Shown: positions 6,878 through 15,258 of the stretch, in pieces
How the letters are laid out: every line of letters starts with the position of its first letter
Position numbering within the stretch: position 1 is the stretch's first letter
Assembly (NCBI GenBank): GCA_023663505.1
Contig: JAMPHH010000001.1
Coordinates: forward strand, 159,270 to 187,737
Direction of reading: 5' to 3'
Source: Muribaculum sp.
GTDB lineage: Bacteria; Bacillota; Clostridia; Lachnospirales; Lachnospiraceae
DNA: 28,468 bases
Position numbers and translations under genes: made by a program
Notes under the pieces: model-generated
The model's input: the letters and a program-made list of their open reading frames with translations, nothing else
Told to the model about the DNA's origin: nothing
Databases searched by the model: none

Positions 6878-9019
6878 ATGGCAGCAAAAAGCGGTAGTTT
6901 ATCAATTAACAGCGAGAATATTTTCCCAATCATCAAGAAGTGGCTGTATTCTGACCATGATATTTTTTACAGGGAGCTGATCTCCAACGGCTGTGATGCC
7001 GTGACAAAGCTTAAGAAGCTGGATATGATGGGGGAGTATGCGCTTCCCGAGGGGTACAAGGCGCGCGTGGACGTGATTGTGGATCCCGAGAAGAAGACTC
7101 TGACCTTCAAGGACAATGGTCTGGGCATGACCGCGGACGAGGTGGAGGAGTACATCAATCAAATCGCCTTCTCCGGCGCCACGGATTTCATTGAAAAATA
7201 CAAGGACAAGAGCAATTCCGACCAAATCATCGGGCATTTTGGTCTGGGCTTTTACTCCGCGTTTATGGTGGCGGACGAGGTGCATATCGACACCCTTTCC
7301 TATCGGGAGGGAGCGCAGGCAGTGCATTGGGAGTGCGACGGCGGCACGGAATTCCACATGGAGGACGGGGACAGGGCAGAGGTCGGAACCACGATCACCC
7401 TTTTCCTGAACGAGGACTGTCTGGAGTTCTGCAATGAGTACAAAGCCCGCGAGGTGGTGAAGAAATACTGTTCCTTCATGCCCACGGAGATATATCTGTC
7501 CAAGGCGGACACCAAGGAGACACAGATCGTCAGTGAGTCTGAGAAGCTTGCGGACGATGTGGTGATAGAGGAGCTTGAGCCGGAGAAGAAGGAGACTGAC
7601 GGCGGAGACAATGAGAGCGAGGCGGGCGCGGAGAATCCCGAGACTTCGGGCGATGAGCAGCCCCCTGAGGAGAAAAAGTATAAGATCAGGAAGCGTCCGG
7701 AGCTGATCAATGAGACTATGCCGCTCTGGGCAAAGCACCCCAACGATTGCACGAGGGAGGAATATCTGGAGTTCTACCGCAAGGTATTTCAGGATTACAA
7801 GGAGCCCTTGTTCTGGATTCACCTGAACATGGACTATCCCTTTAATTTAAAGGGGATTCTGTACTTCCCCAAGATCAACATGGAGTACGAGTCCATTGAG
7901 GGCACGATCAAGCTCTATAACAATCAGGTGTTTATCGCTGACAATATCAAGGAGGTCATTCCGGAATTCCTTCTGCTGTTAAAGGGCGTGATCGATTGTC
8001 CGGATCTGCCGTTAAACGTGTCCAGAAGCGCGCTGCAAAATGACGGCTTCGTGAAAAAGATCGCGGAGTATATCACCAAGAAGGTGGCTGACAAGCTCTC
8101 CGGCATGTGTAAGACCGAGAAGGAGGAGTATGATAAATATTGGGATGACATCAGTCCCTTTATCAAGTTTGGCTGTCTGAAGGACGATAAGTTCTGTGAG
8201 AAAATGAATGATTATATCCTGTTCAAGAATCTGGAGGGCAAATATCTGACCCTGCCGGAGTGCTTGGAGACCAAGCCCTTGGACAGTGATGAGGGCGAGG
8301 CGGCTGAGGCAGGCAGCGCCGTGGACGAGAACGGAGAGAAGGTCGAGGCAGAGATCGTTACGGAGGAGCCTGATTCCGATTCTGACGAGAACGAGGAGGA
8401 AAAGAAGGAGAAGCTCGTCTACTACGTCACCGACGAGCAGCAGCAGAGCCAGTATATCAATATGTTTAAGGCTGCCAAGATGGACGCGGTGATCCTGACC
8501 CACAATATTGACCAGCCCTTCATCTCACAGCTCGAGTCCAAGAATGAGGGTGTGAGATTCCTGCGCATCGACTCCGATATGACGGACGCCTTGAAGTCCA
8601 AGACCTCCAAGAAGGCGCAGGAGGAGCTGGACGCCAAGGCGGAGGCGATCGGCAAGATCATGAAGAAGGCGCTTAAGAATGACAAGATCACGGTTAAGGT
8701 GGAGAAGCTTAAGAATAAGAAGATTTCCGCCATGATCACCTTGTCCGAGGAGAGCCGCAGAATGCAGGATATGATGAAGATGTATTCCATGCCGGGAATG
8801 GACATGGGCGGCTCCTTCGGTGAGGGCGAGACCTTGGTGCTCAATGCCAATCACCCTCTGGTGCAATATGTCACGGAGCATGAGGAGGGCGAGAACACGG
8901 AGATGATCTGTGAGCAGCTCTATGATCTGGCGAAGATACAGCACGCGCCCCTTGCGCCCGAGGCGATGACGAAATTCGTGGCGCGCAGCAATGAGATCAT
9001 GATGCTGTTGGCAAAATAG
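6878..9019 (+). CDS. htpG: Hsp90-family chaperone HtpG with two acidic insertions
   Basis: HtpG is a cytoplasmic ATP-dependent dimeric chaperone. The start is ATG 6878 (AAAAGGA 11 bases upstream; a GTG at 6869 is also in frame), giving 713 residues, against roughly 620-640 for typical bacterial HtpG. The GHKL ATP site is intact: LISNGCDAVTKL, DNGLGMTADEV and GHFGLGFYSAF. NVSRSALQND in the middle domain is conserved. The extra length comes from two Glu/Asp-rich segments. One, at about residues 232-267, lies at the junction of the N and middle domains, where eukaryotic Hsp90 has its charged linker. The other, at about 467-512, lies before LVYYVTDEQQQ. Regulation is by CIRCE, and a terminator follows at 9070. 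Confidence 0.95.
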   Translation: MAAKSGSLSINSENIFPIIKKWLYSDHDIFYRELISNGCDAVTKLKKLDMMGEYALPEGYKARVDVIVDPEKKTLTFKDNGLGMTADEVEEYINQIAFSGATDFIEKYKDKSNSDQIIGHFGLGFYSAFMVADEVHIDTLSYREGAQAVHWECDGGTEFHMEDGDRAEVGTTITLFLNEDCLEFCNEYKAREVVKKYCSFMPTEIYLSKADTKETQIVSESEKLADDVVIEELEPEKKETDGGDNESEAGAENPETSGDEQPPEEKKYKIRKRPELINETMPLWAKHPNDCTREEYLEFYRKVFQDYKEPLFWIHLNMDYPFNLKGILYFPKINMEYESIEGTIKLYNNQVFIADNIKEVIPEFLLLLKGVIDCPDLPLNVSRSALQNDGFVKKIAEYITKKVADKLSGMCKTEKEEYDKYWDDISPFIKFGCLKDDKFCEKMNDYILFKNLEGKYLTLPECLETKPLDSDEGEAAEAGSAVDENGEKVEAEIVTEEPDSDSDENEEEKKEKLVYYVTDEQQQSQYINMFKAAKMDAVILTHNIDQPFISQLESKNEGVRFLRIDSDMTDALKSKTSKKAQEELDAKAEAIGKIMKKALKNDKITVKVEKLKNKKISAMITLSEESRRMQDMMKMYSMPGMDMGGSFGEGETLVLNANHPLVQYVTEHEEGENTEMICEQLYDLAKIQHAPLAPEAMTKFVARSNEIMMLLAK

Positions 9020-9069
9020 CCAATAATGATGAGACAAAATGCAAAGTAATAGAAGCATATGTTTTGGAG

Positions 9070-9106
9070 GTAACAGCTCCGCGAAGGGCAGGGCTGTTAC
9101 TTTTTT
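9070..9106 (+). terminator. Terminator after htpG
   Basis: GTAACAGC (9070-9077) pairs with GCTGTTAC (9093-9100), followed by six T. Confidence 0.85.
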
Positions 9107-9172
9107 CTCTAATTTTTCACAAACAAATACAAAAAGACACAAAAACTTTACAATAAAAATGCACAAAAACAG

Positions 9173-9201
9173 TGGAAATATTTTCCGACATGTAGTATAA
9201 T
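9173..9201 (+). promoter_or_regulatory. Probable promoter of glgCD
   Basis: A perfect -10 box TATAAT (9196-9201) follows a weak -35 (TGGAAA, 17-base spacer). The upstream 60 bases are A-rich, which could act as an UP element. Confidence 0.55.
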
Positions 9202-9246
9202 TTGAATAATGTATTTGTTAAAACTAAAACAAGGGGGCAAAACCAT

Positions 9247-10455
9247 ATGGCAAAAGAAATGATTGCAATGCTTCTGGCCGGCGGTCAGGGCTCGCGGCTT
9301 TACGCGTTGACCCAAAAGCTGGCGAAACCCGCGGTTCCTTTTGGCGGGAAATACCGTATTATCGACTTCCCATTGTCCAATTGCGTCAATTCGGGAATTG
9401 ACACGGTGGGTATCCTCACCCAGTATCAGCCCTTGGTGCTGAACGAGTACATTGGCAACGGACAACCTTGGGATCTTGACAGATTGTACGGAGGCGTGCA
9501 TGTGCTGCCGCCCTATCAGTCCGCCAAGGGCTCTGACTGGTACAAGGGGACGGCAAACGCGATTTATCAGAATATCTCCTTTATCGAGCGGTATCAGCCG
9601 CAGTATGTCATCATTTTGTCCGGCGACCAGATCTGCAAGCAGGATTACAGCGACTTCCTGAAATTCCACAAGGAGAAGGGAGCGGAGTTCTCCGTTGCGG
9701 TGATGGAGGTTCCTTGGGACGAGGCTTCCAGATTCGGTCTGATGGTTGCGGACGAGAATGACAAGATCACGGAATTTCAGGAGAAGCCCAAGAATCCCAA
9801 GTCCAATCTGGCATCAATGGGTATCTATATCTTCAACTGGGACGTGCTCAAGAAATATTTGGAGGAGGATGAAGCCAATCCCAAGTCCTCCAACGATTTC
9901 GGCAATGACATTATCCCCAATCTGTTAAAGGACGGCAGGGAGATGTACGCATATCACTTCAACGGCTATTGGAAGGACGTGGGGACGATCTCCTCCCTCT
10001 GGGAAGCGAATATGGAGGTGCTTGACCCCGAGAACAGCGGTATCAATCTGTTTGACGAGGACTGGAAGATATACAGCCGCAACAGCGGAATGACCGGTCA
10101 CCGCATCGGTGAGGACGCCAAGGTGATCGATTCTATGATCACGGACGGTTGTCGCATTGAGGGCAGCGTGAAGCGTTCTATCCTCTTTGCGGGCGTTAAG
10201 GTTGAGAAGGGCGCGGTTGTGGAGGACGCCGTCGTGATGGGCGGAACCACGATTGGCGCCGGCGCGGTTGTGAAGCATTGTATTGTGGCTGAAAATGTGG
10301 TGATCGAGGAGGGTGCGAAGGTTGGCGCGGCTCCCACGGAGAAGGAGAAAGGCGTTGCCACGATCGGTCCCAACGTGACGGTCGGCAAAAATGCCAAGAT
10401 CGGTCCGACTGCCATGGTCAGTGAATCGGTAAAGGAGGGTGAGAAGGTATGTTGA
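9247..10455 (+). CDS. glgC: Glucose-1-phosphate adenylyltransferase, catalytic subunit
   Basis: It makes ADP-glucose from ATP and glucose 1-phosphate, the committed step of bacterial glycogen synthesis. The start at ATG 9247 has AAGGGGG upstream and yields 402 residues, a normal length. The nucleotidyltransferase domain opens with LLAGGQGSRLYALTQKLAKP, followed by PFGGKYRIIDFPLSNC, ILSGDQICKQDY and FQEKPKNPKS, all matching active GlgC. From about residue 290 the hexapeptide repeats of a left-handed beta-helix follow (VIDSMITDGCRIEG, VVMGGTTIGAGAVV). The last 7 bases overlap the start of glgD, so the two subunits are co-translated. No glgA, glgB or glgP lies nearby. Confidence 0.95.
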   Translation: MAKEMIAMLLAGGQGSRLYALTQKLAKPAVPFGGKYRIIDFPLSNCVNSGIDTVGILTQYQPLVLNEYIGNGQPWDLDRLYGGVHVLPPYQSAKGSDWYKGTANAIYQNISFIERYQPQYVIILSGDQICKQDYSDFLKFHKEKGAEFSVAVMEVPWDEASRFGLMVADENDKITEFQEKPKNPKSNLASMGIYIFNWDVLKKYLEEDEANPKSSNDFGNDIIPNLLKDGREMYAYHFNGYWKDVGTISSLWEANMEVLDPENSGINLFDEDWKIYSRNSGMTGHRIGEDAKVIDSMITDGCRIEGSVKRSILFAGVKVEKGAVVEDAVVMGGTTIGAGAVVKHCIVAENVVIEEGAKVGAAPTEKEKGVATIGPNVTVGKNAKIGPTAMVSESVKEGEKVC

Positions 10456-11591
10456 ATGTGAATGCAGATGCGCTGGGCATCATTTTTCCCAACAGCTATG
10501 ATACATTGGTTCCGGAGCTGGCGAGAGAGCGTTTGATGGCGTCCATTCCCTTTGCCGGTCGTTATCGTATTGTGGATTTCCTGCTCTCAAGCATGGTGAA
10601 TGGGGGCATTGACAATGTATCGTTGATCGTGAAGCAGAATTATCACTCTCTGATGGACCATTTGGGGAGCGGTCGTGAGTGGGATCTGACCCGCAAGAAC
10701 GGCGGTCTGAATCTGGTGCCGCCCTTTTCCGACAGGGAGACCAAGCTTTACAGCGGGCGCGTGGACGCGCTTTCCAGTATGATTCCTTTCTTAAAGAGAC
10801 AGAAGGAAAAATATGTGGTGATGACGGACGCCAATATTGCAGTCAACTTTGATTTCAGGGATTTGGTGGCGAAGCATATCAAGAGCGGCGCTGACGTGAC
10901 GATCGCATACACCACCGAGGGACTGCCGCAGGATCTGATCGATCTGGACGCAGATGCCAAGAGCCTGTATTATACCTTGAAGCTTAAGGAAGACCGCGTG
11001 GCAGAGATCGTTGTCAATTCAAAGGATAAAGGCATACAAAATCTGTCCATGAATATTTATGTGATGGAGAGGGAGCGTCTGATCGAGCAGATCTCGGAGG
11101 CATATTTACAGGGCAGTGTGTATTACGAGAGGGATATTCTCATGCATCAGCTGGATAAGCTGGATATCCGCGGATATTGCTTTGAGGGCTATGTCGCGCG
11201 TCTCACCAGTCTTAAGAGCTATTTTGAGGAGAGCATGAAGCTGTTGGAGGAGGATAACGTGGAGGCGTTGTTTGGCCCCAGCACGATCTATACCAAGATC
11301 AGAGATGACAATCCTACACGCTACACCAGCAACTCTAAGGTTAAGCGCATCATGGCTGCTGACGGCTGCGTGATCGAGGGCGAGGTGGAGAACTGCATTC
11401 TCTTTAGAGGCGTCAGGATCGGCAAGGGCGCAAAGGTGAAGAATTGTGTGCTGATGCAGGATACCGTGGTTGAGGAAGGCGCGAAGGCGGAGTATGTGAT
11501 CACTGACAAGTCGGTATGCATCTCCGCAAATAAAGCTCTTAAGGGCACGGATACCTTCCCTGTGTATGTGGAGAAGAATAAACGTGTCTAA
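10449..11591 (+). CDS. glgD: GlgD subunit of glucose-1-phosphate adenylyltransferase
   Basis: This 380-residue GlgC homologue keeps the fold (FAGRYRIVDFLLSSMVNGGIDNV, C-terminal hexapeptide repeats such as CVIEGEVENCILFRGVRIGKGA). It lacks the phosphate-binding GGxGxRL loop: the same place reads GIIFPNSYDTLVPELARERL. It is therefore expected to be the regulatory or stabilising partner of GlgC, as described for Firmicute GlgC/GlgD pairs. The overlap of 7 bases with glgC supports a fixed ratio of the two. Its stop codon is the first base of an unusual 25-bp repeat array, so the array is transcribed with glgD unless terminated inside it. Confidence 0.93.
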   Translation: MLNVNADALGIIFPNSYDTLVPELARERLMASIPFAGRYRIVDFLLSSMVNGGIDNVSLIVKQNYHSLMDHLGSGREWDLTRKNGGLNLVPPFSDRETKLYSGRVDALSSMIPFLKRQKEKYVVMTDANIAVNFDFRDLVAKHIKSGADVTIAYTTEGLPQDLIDLDADAKSLYYTLKLKEDRVAEIVVNSKDKGIQNLSMNIYVMERERLIEQISEAYLQGSVYYERDILMHQLDKLDIRGYCFEGYVARLTSLKSYFEESMKLLEEDNVEALFGPSTIYTKIRDDNPTRYTSNSKVKRIMAADGCVIEGEVENCILFRGVRIGKGAKVKNCVLMQDTVVEEGAKAEYVITDKSVCISANKALKGTDTFPVYVEKNKRV

Positions 11592-11740
11592 GAGCAAAAT
11601 GCTGCGCATTTAGCTCTAACAAAACGCTATGCGTTTTGTTCTGACAAAATACTATGTATTTAGCTCTGACAAAATACTATGTATTTAACTCTGACAAAAC
11701 GCTATGCAGTTAGCTCTGACGGAATTTTATGGCTTTTTGG
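11591..11740 (+). repeat. Six-unit 25-bp tandem hairpin repeat array
   Basis: Units start at 11591, 11616, 11641, 11666, 11691 and 11716, each exactly 25 bp. The core form is CTGACAAAATACTATGTATT followed by TAGCT. Each of the first five is a small palindrome around a TAT (TGC in unit 1) loop; unit 2 is perfect (CAAAACGC-TAT-GCGTTTTG). Arms differ between units (ATGC/GCAT, ACGC/GCGT, ATAC/GTAT) while pairing is kept. Units 5 and 6 are eroded. It is not CRISPR: there are no spacers. Confidence 0.85.
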
Positions 11741-11743
11741 CAC

Positions 11744-11749
11744 TATAAT
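11744..11749 (+). promoter_or_regulatory. -10 box before the MFS gene
   Basis: A perfect TATAAT sits 65 bases before the MFS start codon. No convincing -35 box lies at 16-18 bases, so it may need an activator or may be fortuitous. Confidence 0.35.
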
Positions 11750-11760
11750 GTTTTGGGGTT

Positions 11761-11797
11761 GATACCGCCTGCCTTTTACAGGGCAGGCGGTATCTTT
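11761..11797 (+). terminator. Strong hairpin: glgD terminator or MFS leader
   Basis: GATACCGCCTGCC (11761-11773) pairs perfectly with GGCAGGCGGTATC (11782-11794), 13 bp with an 8-base loop. Only three T follow, so termination would be inefficient. It ends six bases before the ribosome site of the MFS gene, and may also be a 5' stabiliser if transcription starts at the TATAAT just upstream. Confidence 0.5.
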
Positions 11798-11813
11798 GAG
11801 AGGTGGAGTGGGA

Positions 11814-13016
11814 ATGAGACAGGCGGGATTATTGCAGCAATTTGATGCCGTTCAGAAGAAACGCTTTTTTATCAGCTACACGGCATTTCTGATCAATGGT
11901 ATGTTAGCGTTGTCTATCGGGGCGCTGCTGCCCTTTTTGCGGGAGGCGAGAGGCTTTGACTATGTTTTTAACGGTCTGCTGGTCAGTCTGCATTCCGTGG
12001 GCAATCTGGCGTCGAGCTTCTTGGCGGGGATACTGCCAAGGTTCTTGGGCAGAAGGAAAAGCATTTTATTGTTTAACAGCTTCTTTGCTGTCGCCTTTCT
12101 GATCATTATATTTGGGAAAAATAACGCGCTGCTGCCTGTCGCCTTTGTGATGACCGGCTTGGCGAGGGGCGCTGCCAGTAATTTCTGCAACACCGTGGTG
12201 AATGAGCTTGCCACGGGAAAGGCATGGATATTGAACGGGCTGCACGCCATGTTCTCGGTGGGAGCCTTTCTCCTTCCTATCATATTGATGCTCTTTACGC
12301 TAAACGACGAGTCGAGATGGATTCTGGTATGTTGGTTCATGTTGGTGGTGGGGATTTTGTGTTGGATTCTTTATTTTATGATCCCGTTGGAGGAGGGTAG
12401 GGCGGAAGGTGACGCTCGGCAGCAGGTGAGCGGCGGTTTTGGCTTCTTTCGTGAGCCGATATTTTATCTGTGCGTGAGTACCTTGTTTTTTTATCTGTGC
12501 GCCGAGCAGGGAGTCATTGGCTGGCTGATCACGTATTTTAAGGATACGGGACTGATGGGAGCAGGGCTTTCCCAGCTCATGGCGAGCGTGCAGTGGATCA
12601 TGATCCTTGCGGGACGACTGACGGTGGCGGCGCTGTCCACGCGGGTGGATAGGAATAAGCTGCTGCGGGTCATGGGGATCGGGTTTGTGTTGTTTGGTAT
12701 GCTGCTGCTCTTTAGCAGGAGTGTGCCGCTCATCGTTATCGGTATTATGGGCTTTGGTTACAGCATGGCGGGGATTTATCCGACCACGGTGTCCTATGCG
12801 GGGGAGCTGATGCACAGATACAGCTATGCATGGAGCTTTATTCTCACTATGGCAAGCTTAGGCTCTATCATCATGCCCTCCGTGATCGGGAGGATAGCGG
12901 AGAGCGCGGGCATCGCCTATGGTATGAGCTCCATCATTGTCGTGGTGGCGGTGGATATGGTGTTGATCTTTGTGCTGACGGCGTATAAACGGGCGGGGGG
13001 CGGCTTGGAGCGGTGA
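11814..13016 (+). CDS. Major facilitator superfamily transporter
   Basis: The 400-residue integral membrane protein has about 12 hydrophobic spans, split into two six-span halves by a charged loop near residues 200-215 (EEGRAEGDARQQ). The loop between spans 2 and 3 has LPRFLGRRKSILL, which matches the MFS signature. AGRLTVAALSTRVDRNKLLR is the matching loop of the second half. Start at ATG 11814 has AGGTGG 8 bases upstream; a TTG at 11796 is in frame but has none. The substrate cannot be stated; sugar or sugar-acid uptake would suit the converging oxidoreductase, but this is only proximity. The gene ends 69 bases before the large inverted repeat. Confidence 0.85.
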   Translation: MRQAGLLQQFDAVQKKRFFISYTAFLINGMLALSIGALLPFLREARGFDYVFNGLLVSLHSVGNLASSFLAGILPRFLGRRKSILLFNSFFAVAFLIIIFGKNNALLPVAFVMTGLARGAASNFCNTVVNELATGKAWILNGLHAMFSVGAFLLPIILMLFTLNDESRWILVCWFMLVVGILCWILYFMIPLEEGRAEGDARQQVSGGFGFFREPIFYLCVSTLFFYLCAEQGVIGWLITYFKDTGLMGAGLSQLMASVQWIMILAGRLTVAALSTRVDRNKLLRVMGIGFVLFGMLLLFSRSVPLIVIGIMGFGYSMAGIYPTTVSYAGELMHRYSYAWSFILTMASLGSIIMPSVIGRIAESAGIAYGMSSIIVVVAVDMVLIFVLTAYKRAGGGLER

Positions 13017-13084
13017 TATTGTGGCTGAGGGTTACAGATTATAACGGTTCAGATTTCGAATTCGTAGAATCGTGCGGGAGTGTC

Positions 13085-13309
13085 GGCGGGAGAGGACTGG
13101 GAGGGTTTTAGCGGACTGGCTGCGGTTGGGTGTTTTCTAATAGTGCGGGGAGGGGATTGCAATTTGCGGGTCGGCTCTAAGGTGCATCCATGCACCTAGA
13201 GCCTGAAATGCGCATCCGTGCGCATTTCACCCTAGGTTTCGGACGCACTATAAGAAAACGCTCCAATCTCCGCCGAAGTCCGCCAAAACCCTCCCAGTCC
13301 TCTCCCGCC
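13085..13309. repeat. 225-bp branched inverted repeat between convergent genes
   Basis: The 33-base segment 13085-13117 matches the reverse complement of 13277-13309 at 32 positions. 13132-13147 matches that of 13244-13259 at 15 of 16. The parts between are weakly paired. The top holds two hairpins: 13173-13203 (GGCTCTA/TAGAGCC plus GGTGCAT/ATGCACC, one bulged A) and 13205-13228 (GAAATGCGCA/TGCGCATTTC, loop TCCG). The rest of 13017-13384 holds no gene I can support. The element could be a MITE, a two-way terminator or a structured RNA; no transposase is nearby. Confidence 0.85.
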
Positions 13310-13384
13310 TCGGTATCGGTACGAAACGGGTATGTGCGGCTTGTGGATTATTCTATGGCTGAGTTGTTGAGTTGTTACTTTGGG

Positions 13385-14998
13385 TTAGATATATTTCTCT
13401 AGGGTTGCTTTCACGGCGTCTTTGCCGCTTGACAGCTCGGCAAAATAGCTTTTTACAATGTCTGCCATGCCTATAGCTGTCAGGTCAACGCCGAATATTT
13501 TCTCATTGGATAGCAGCTTGTCCAAGCTGCTTAAGTCCTTGGGGGCGTCGTTTAGCTCGTACCCTTCTACATAGGGGCGGACGGAATCGAGGAGCGGGTC
13601 GGGAGCGGGAGAGAAGGCGTTGCCCTCGTCATCAAGACCCATCAGGTATCTCAGCCAGCCGGCGAATACCAAGGGTATCAGCTTTAGCTCCGATAGCTCC
13701 AAGTCCTCGCGTTTTTGGTAGGTCTTGATGGTTTCGCCAAAGCGGACGGCGAGCTTTTGGGAGGTGTCGGTGGCGATCCGCTGCGGGCTGTCCGGCATAA
13801 AAGGATTGGGGAAGCGGACATTGATCACGGTGTCGAGGAACTCCTTGGGGTTTAGTATGCCGGGATCGACCACTGCGGGCAGCCCTTCCTTATATCCGAT
13901 AGTCTCAACTAATCTTTTTAAAATGGGATTCTTTAGCTCGTCTGCGATGAGTGTGTAACCTAATAGACACCCAAAGATGGCTAAGGTGGTGTGCAGGGGG
14001 TTGAGACAGGTGCAAACCTTCATTTTCTCAACCATGTCCACGGTCTTGCGGTCGGTGAAGATGATTCCGCCCTTCTCCAGTGGCGGTCTGCCTGCGGGGA
14101 AAGCGTCTTCGATCACCAGATACTCACATTCCTCCGCGTTTACGAAGGGCGCGATATAGGTATTTTTGGAGGTGATCACAGGCTCAAGCTCCTCGATGCC
14201 GTCCGCGGCGAGCATCGCTTCCACCCTCGTGTCGGGTCTGGGGGTGATCTTGTCGATCATGGACCAAGGGAAGGAGACCTTGGAGGTATCGTTGATATAC
14301 GCTTCAAATCCGGAATCCGCAAGCCCTGCCTGACACCATGCTTTGGCAAAGGTGTTCATGGCGGAATAGAGCTTCTCGCCGTTGTGAGAGCAGTTATCCA
14401 TGCTGACCATTGCGATGGGGAGGCGGTTTGCGAGATAGCGCGTGTAGAGCAGGGAGGCTATCTTGCCCAGATAGCTCTCAGGCTGTGCGGGTCCTTTTTG
14501 AAAATCCGCCGCAATAGCGGGGAGTGTCACGCCCTTTGTATCAGTGGTGGCATATCCCTTTTCTGTGATGGTAAAGCTCGCCATCTGCAGGGAGGGATTG
14601 GCGAAGATTTCCTTCAGGCGGTCGTACTCGGCAGCGTTTGCGCTGTCGAGGATCAGTGATTCCATGATGCTTCCGATCACGGTTTTCTCGACGGTGTTGT
14701 CCGCCTTCAGGGTCGCCAATATGGTGAGATTGTCATGCGGGCGGGCGCTGCGCTCTATGATCTCATAGTCATAGCCCTCTGCACAGATCAGTCCGGTCTG
14801 CATTTCGCCCGAGTTTAGCAGCTTTTGGACTACATGAGCGGGAAAAGCCTTGAAGATATTCCCTGCGCCAAAGTGAATCCACACGGGATTGGCGAGGGTG
14901 TCTCGCTTTACTGTCTTGTAATCGAAGTCGGGCAGCAGATAGCCTGCGGCTCTATATTTTGCGTGGTCTTTTTGGATGCCGTCTAAAGTCAGTTTCAT
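13385..14998 (-). CDS. Mannitol dehydrogenase-family oxidoreductase (UxuB-like fructuronate reductase)
   Basis: The 537-residue enzyme belongs to the polyol-specific long-chain dehydrogenases. ATG at 14998 (minus strand) is chosen because GAGAGG precedes it and because MKLTLDGIQKDHAKYRAAGY is a natural start; a longer frame begins 48 bases earlier. The NAD-binding start reads VWIHFGAGNIFKAF. Conserved SMDNCSHNGEKLY and the catalytic-type block KVCTCLNPLHTTLAIFG (around residues 325-340, with the family's Lys, Asn and His) are present. UxuB reduces D-fructuronate to D-mannonate in glucuronate breakdown; mannitol or altronate activity cannot be excluded by eye. No uxuA, uxaC or kdg genes are next to it. 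It converges on the MFS gene across the inverted repeat. Confidence 0.85.
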   Translation of the reverse strand: MKLTLDGIQKDHAKYRAAGYLLPDFDYKTVKRDTLANPVWIHFGAGNIFKAFPAHVVQKLLNSGEMQTGLICAEGYDYEIIERSARPHDNLTILATLKADNTVEKTVIGSIMESLILDSANAAEYDRLKEIFANPSLQMASFTITEKGYATTDTKGVTLPAIAADFQKGPAQPESYLGKIASLLYTRYLANRLPIAMVSMDNCSHNGEKLYSAMNTFAKAWCQAGLADSGFEAYINDTSKVSFPWSMIDKITPRPDTRVEAMLAADGIEELEPVITSKNTYIAPFVNAEECEYLVIEDAFPAGRPPLEKGGIIFTDRKTVDMVEKMKVCTCLNPLHTTLAIFGCLLGYTLIADELKNPILKRLVETIGYKEGLPAVVDPGILNPKEFLDTVINVRFPNPFMPDSPQRIATDTSQKLAVRFGETIKTYQKREDLELSELKLIPLVFAGWLRYLMGLDDEGNAFSPAPDPLLDSVRPYVEGYELNDAPKDLSSLDKLLSNEKIFGVDLTAIGMADIVKSYFAELSSGKDAVKATLEKYI

Positions 14999-15130
14999 GA
15001 TACCTCTCATTCTGCCGCGTCCGGAGGATTGAAGCCTGCGGTTCAAGATCCGTCCGGCGGCTTTACGCTTTTAAAAATCAGTATGGACATTTTTTTCTGA
15101 AATATTTACCAGAAAATATTAATTAAAGGA

Positions 15131-15158
15131 TTGTTTTTGCCGATAAGTATGATATAAT
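15131..15158 (+). promoter_or_regulatory. Extended -10 promoter of the FliD-like gene
   Basis: TTGTTT (15131-15136), 16-base spacer, TATAAT (15153-15158) with an upstream TG giving TGATATAAT. The leader is about 90 bases and carries a small hairpin GCGGC/GCCGC just before the ribosome site. Confidence 0.7.
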
Positions 15159-15258
15159 GAAAACACAGGGACATATGATTGGAGCACGGATGCGAAGGTC
15201 TGTTGTCAGGTAATGTAGGTTTCGCGGCGGTTAGCCGCAATACAAGGAGGTAGAAGAT

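Noticed and set aside
11591..11740. CRISPR array
   Set aside because: Units are contiguous with no spacers and no cas genes are nearby.
13190..13402. 70-residue plus-strand ORF
   Set aside because: It lies inside the large inverted repeat, lacks a ribosome site and has low-complexity, Arg/Pro-rich translation; better explained by the repeat.
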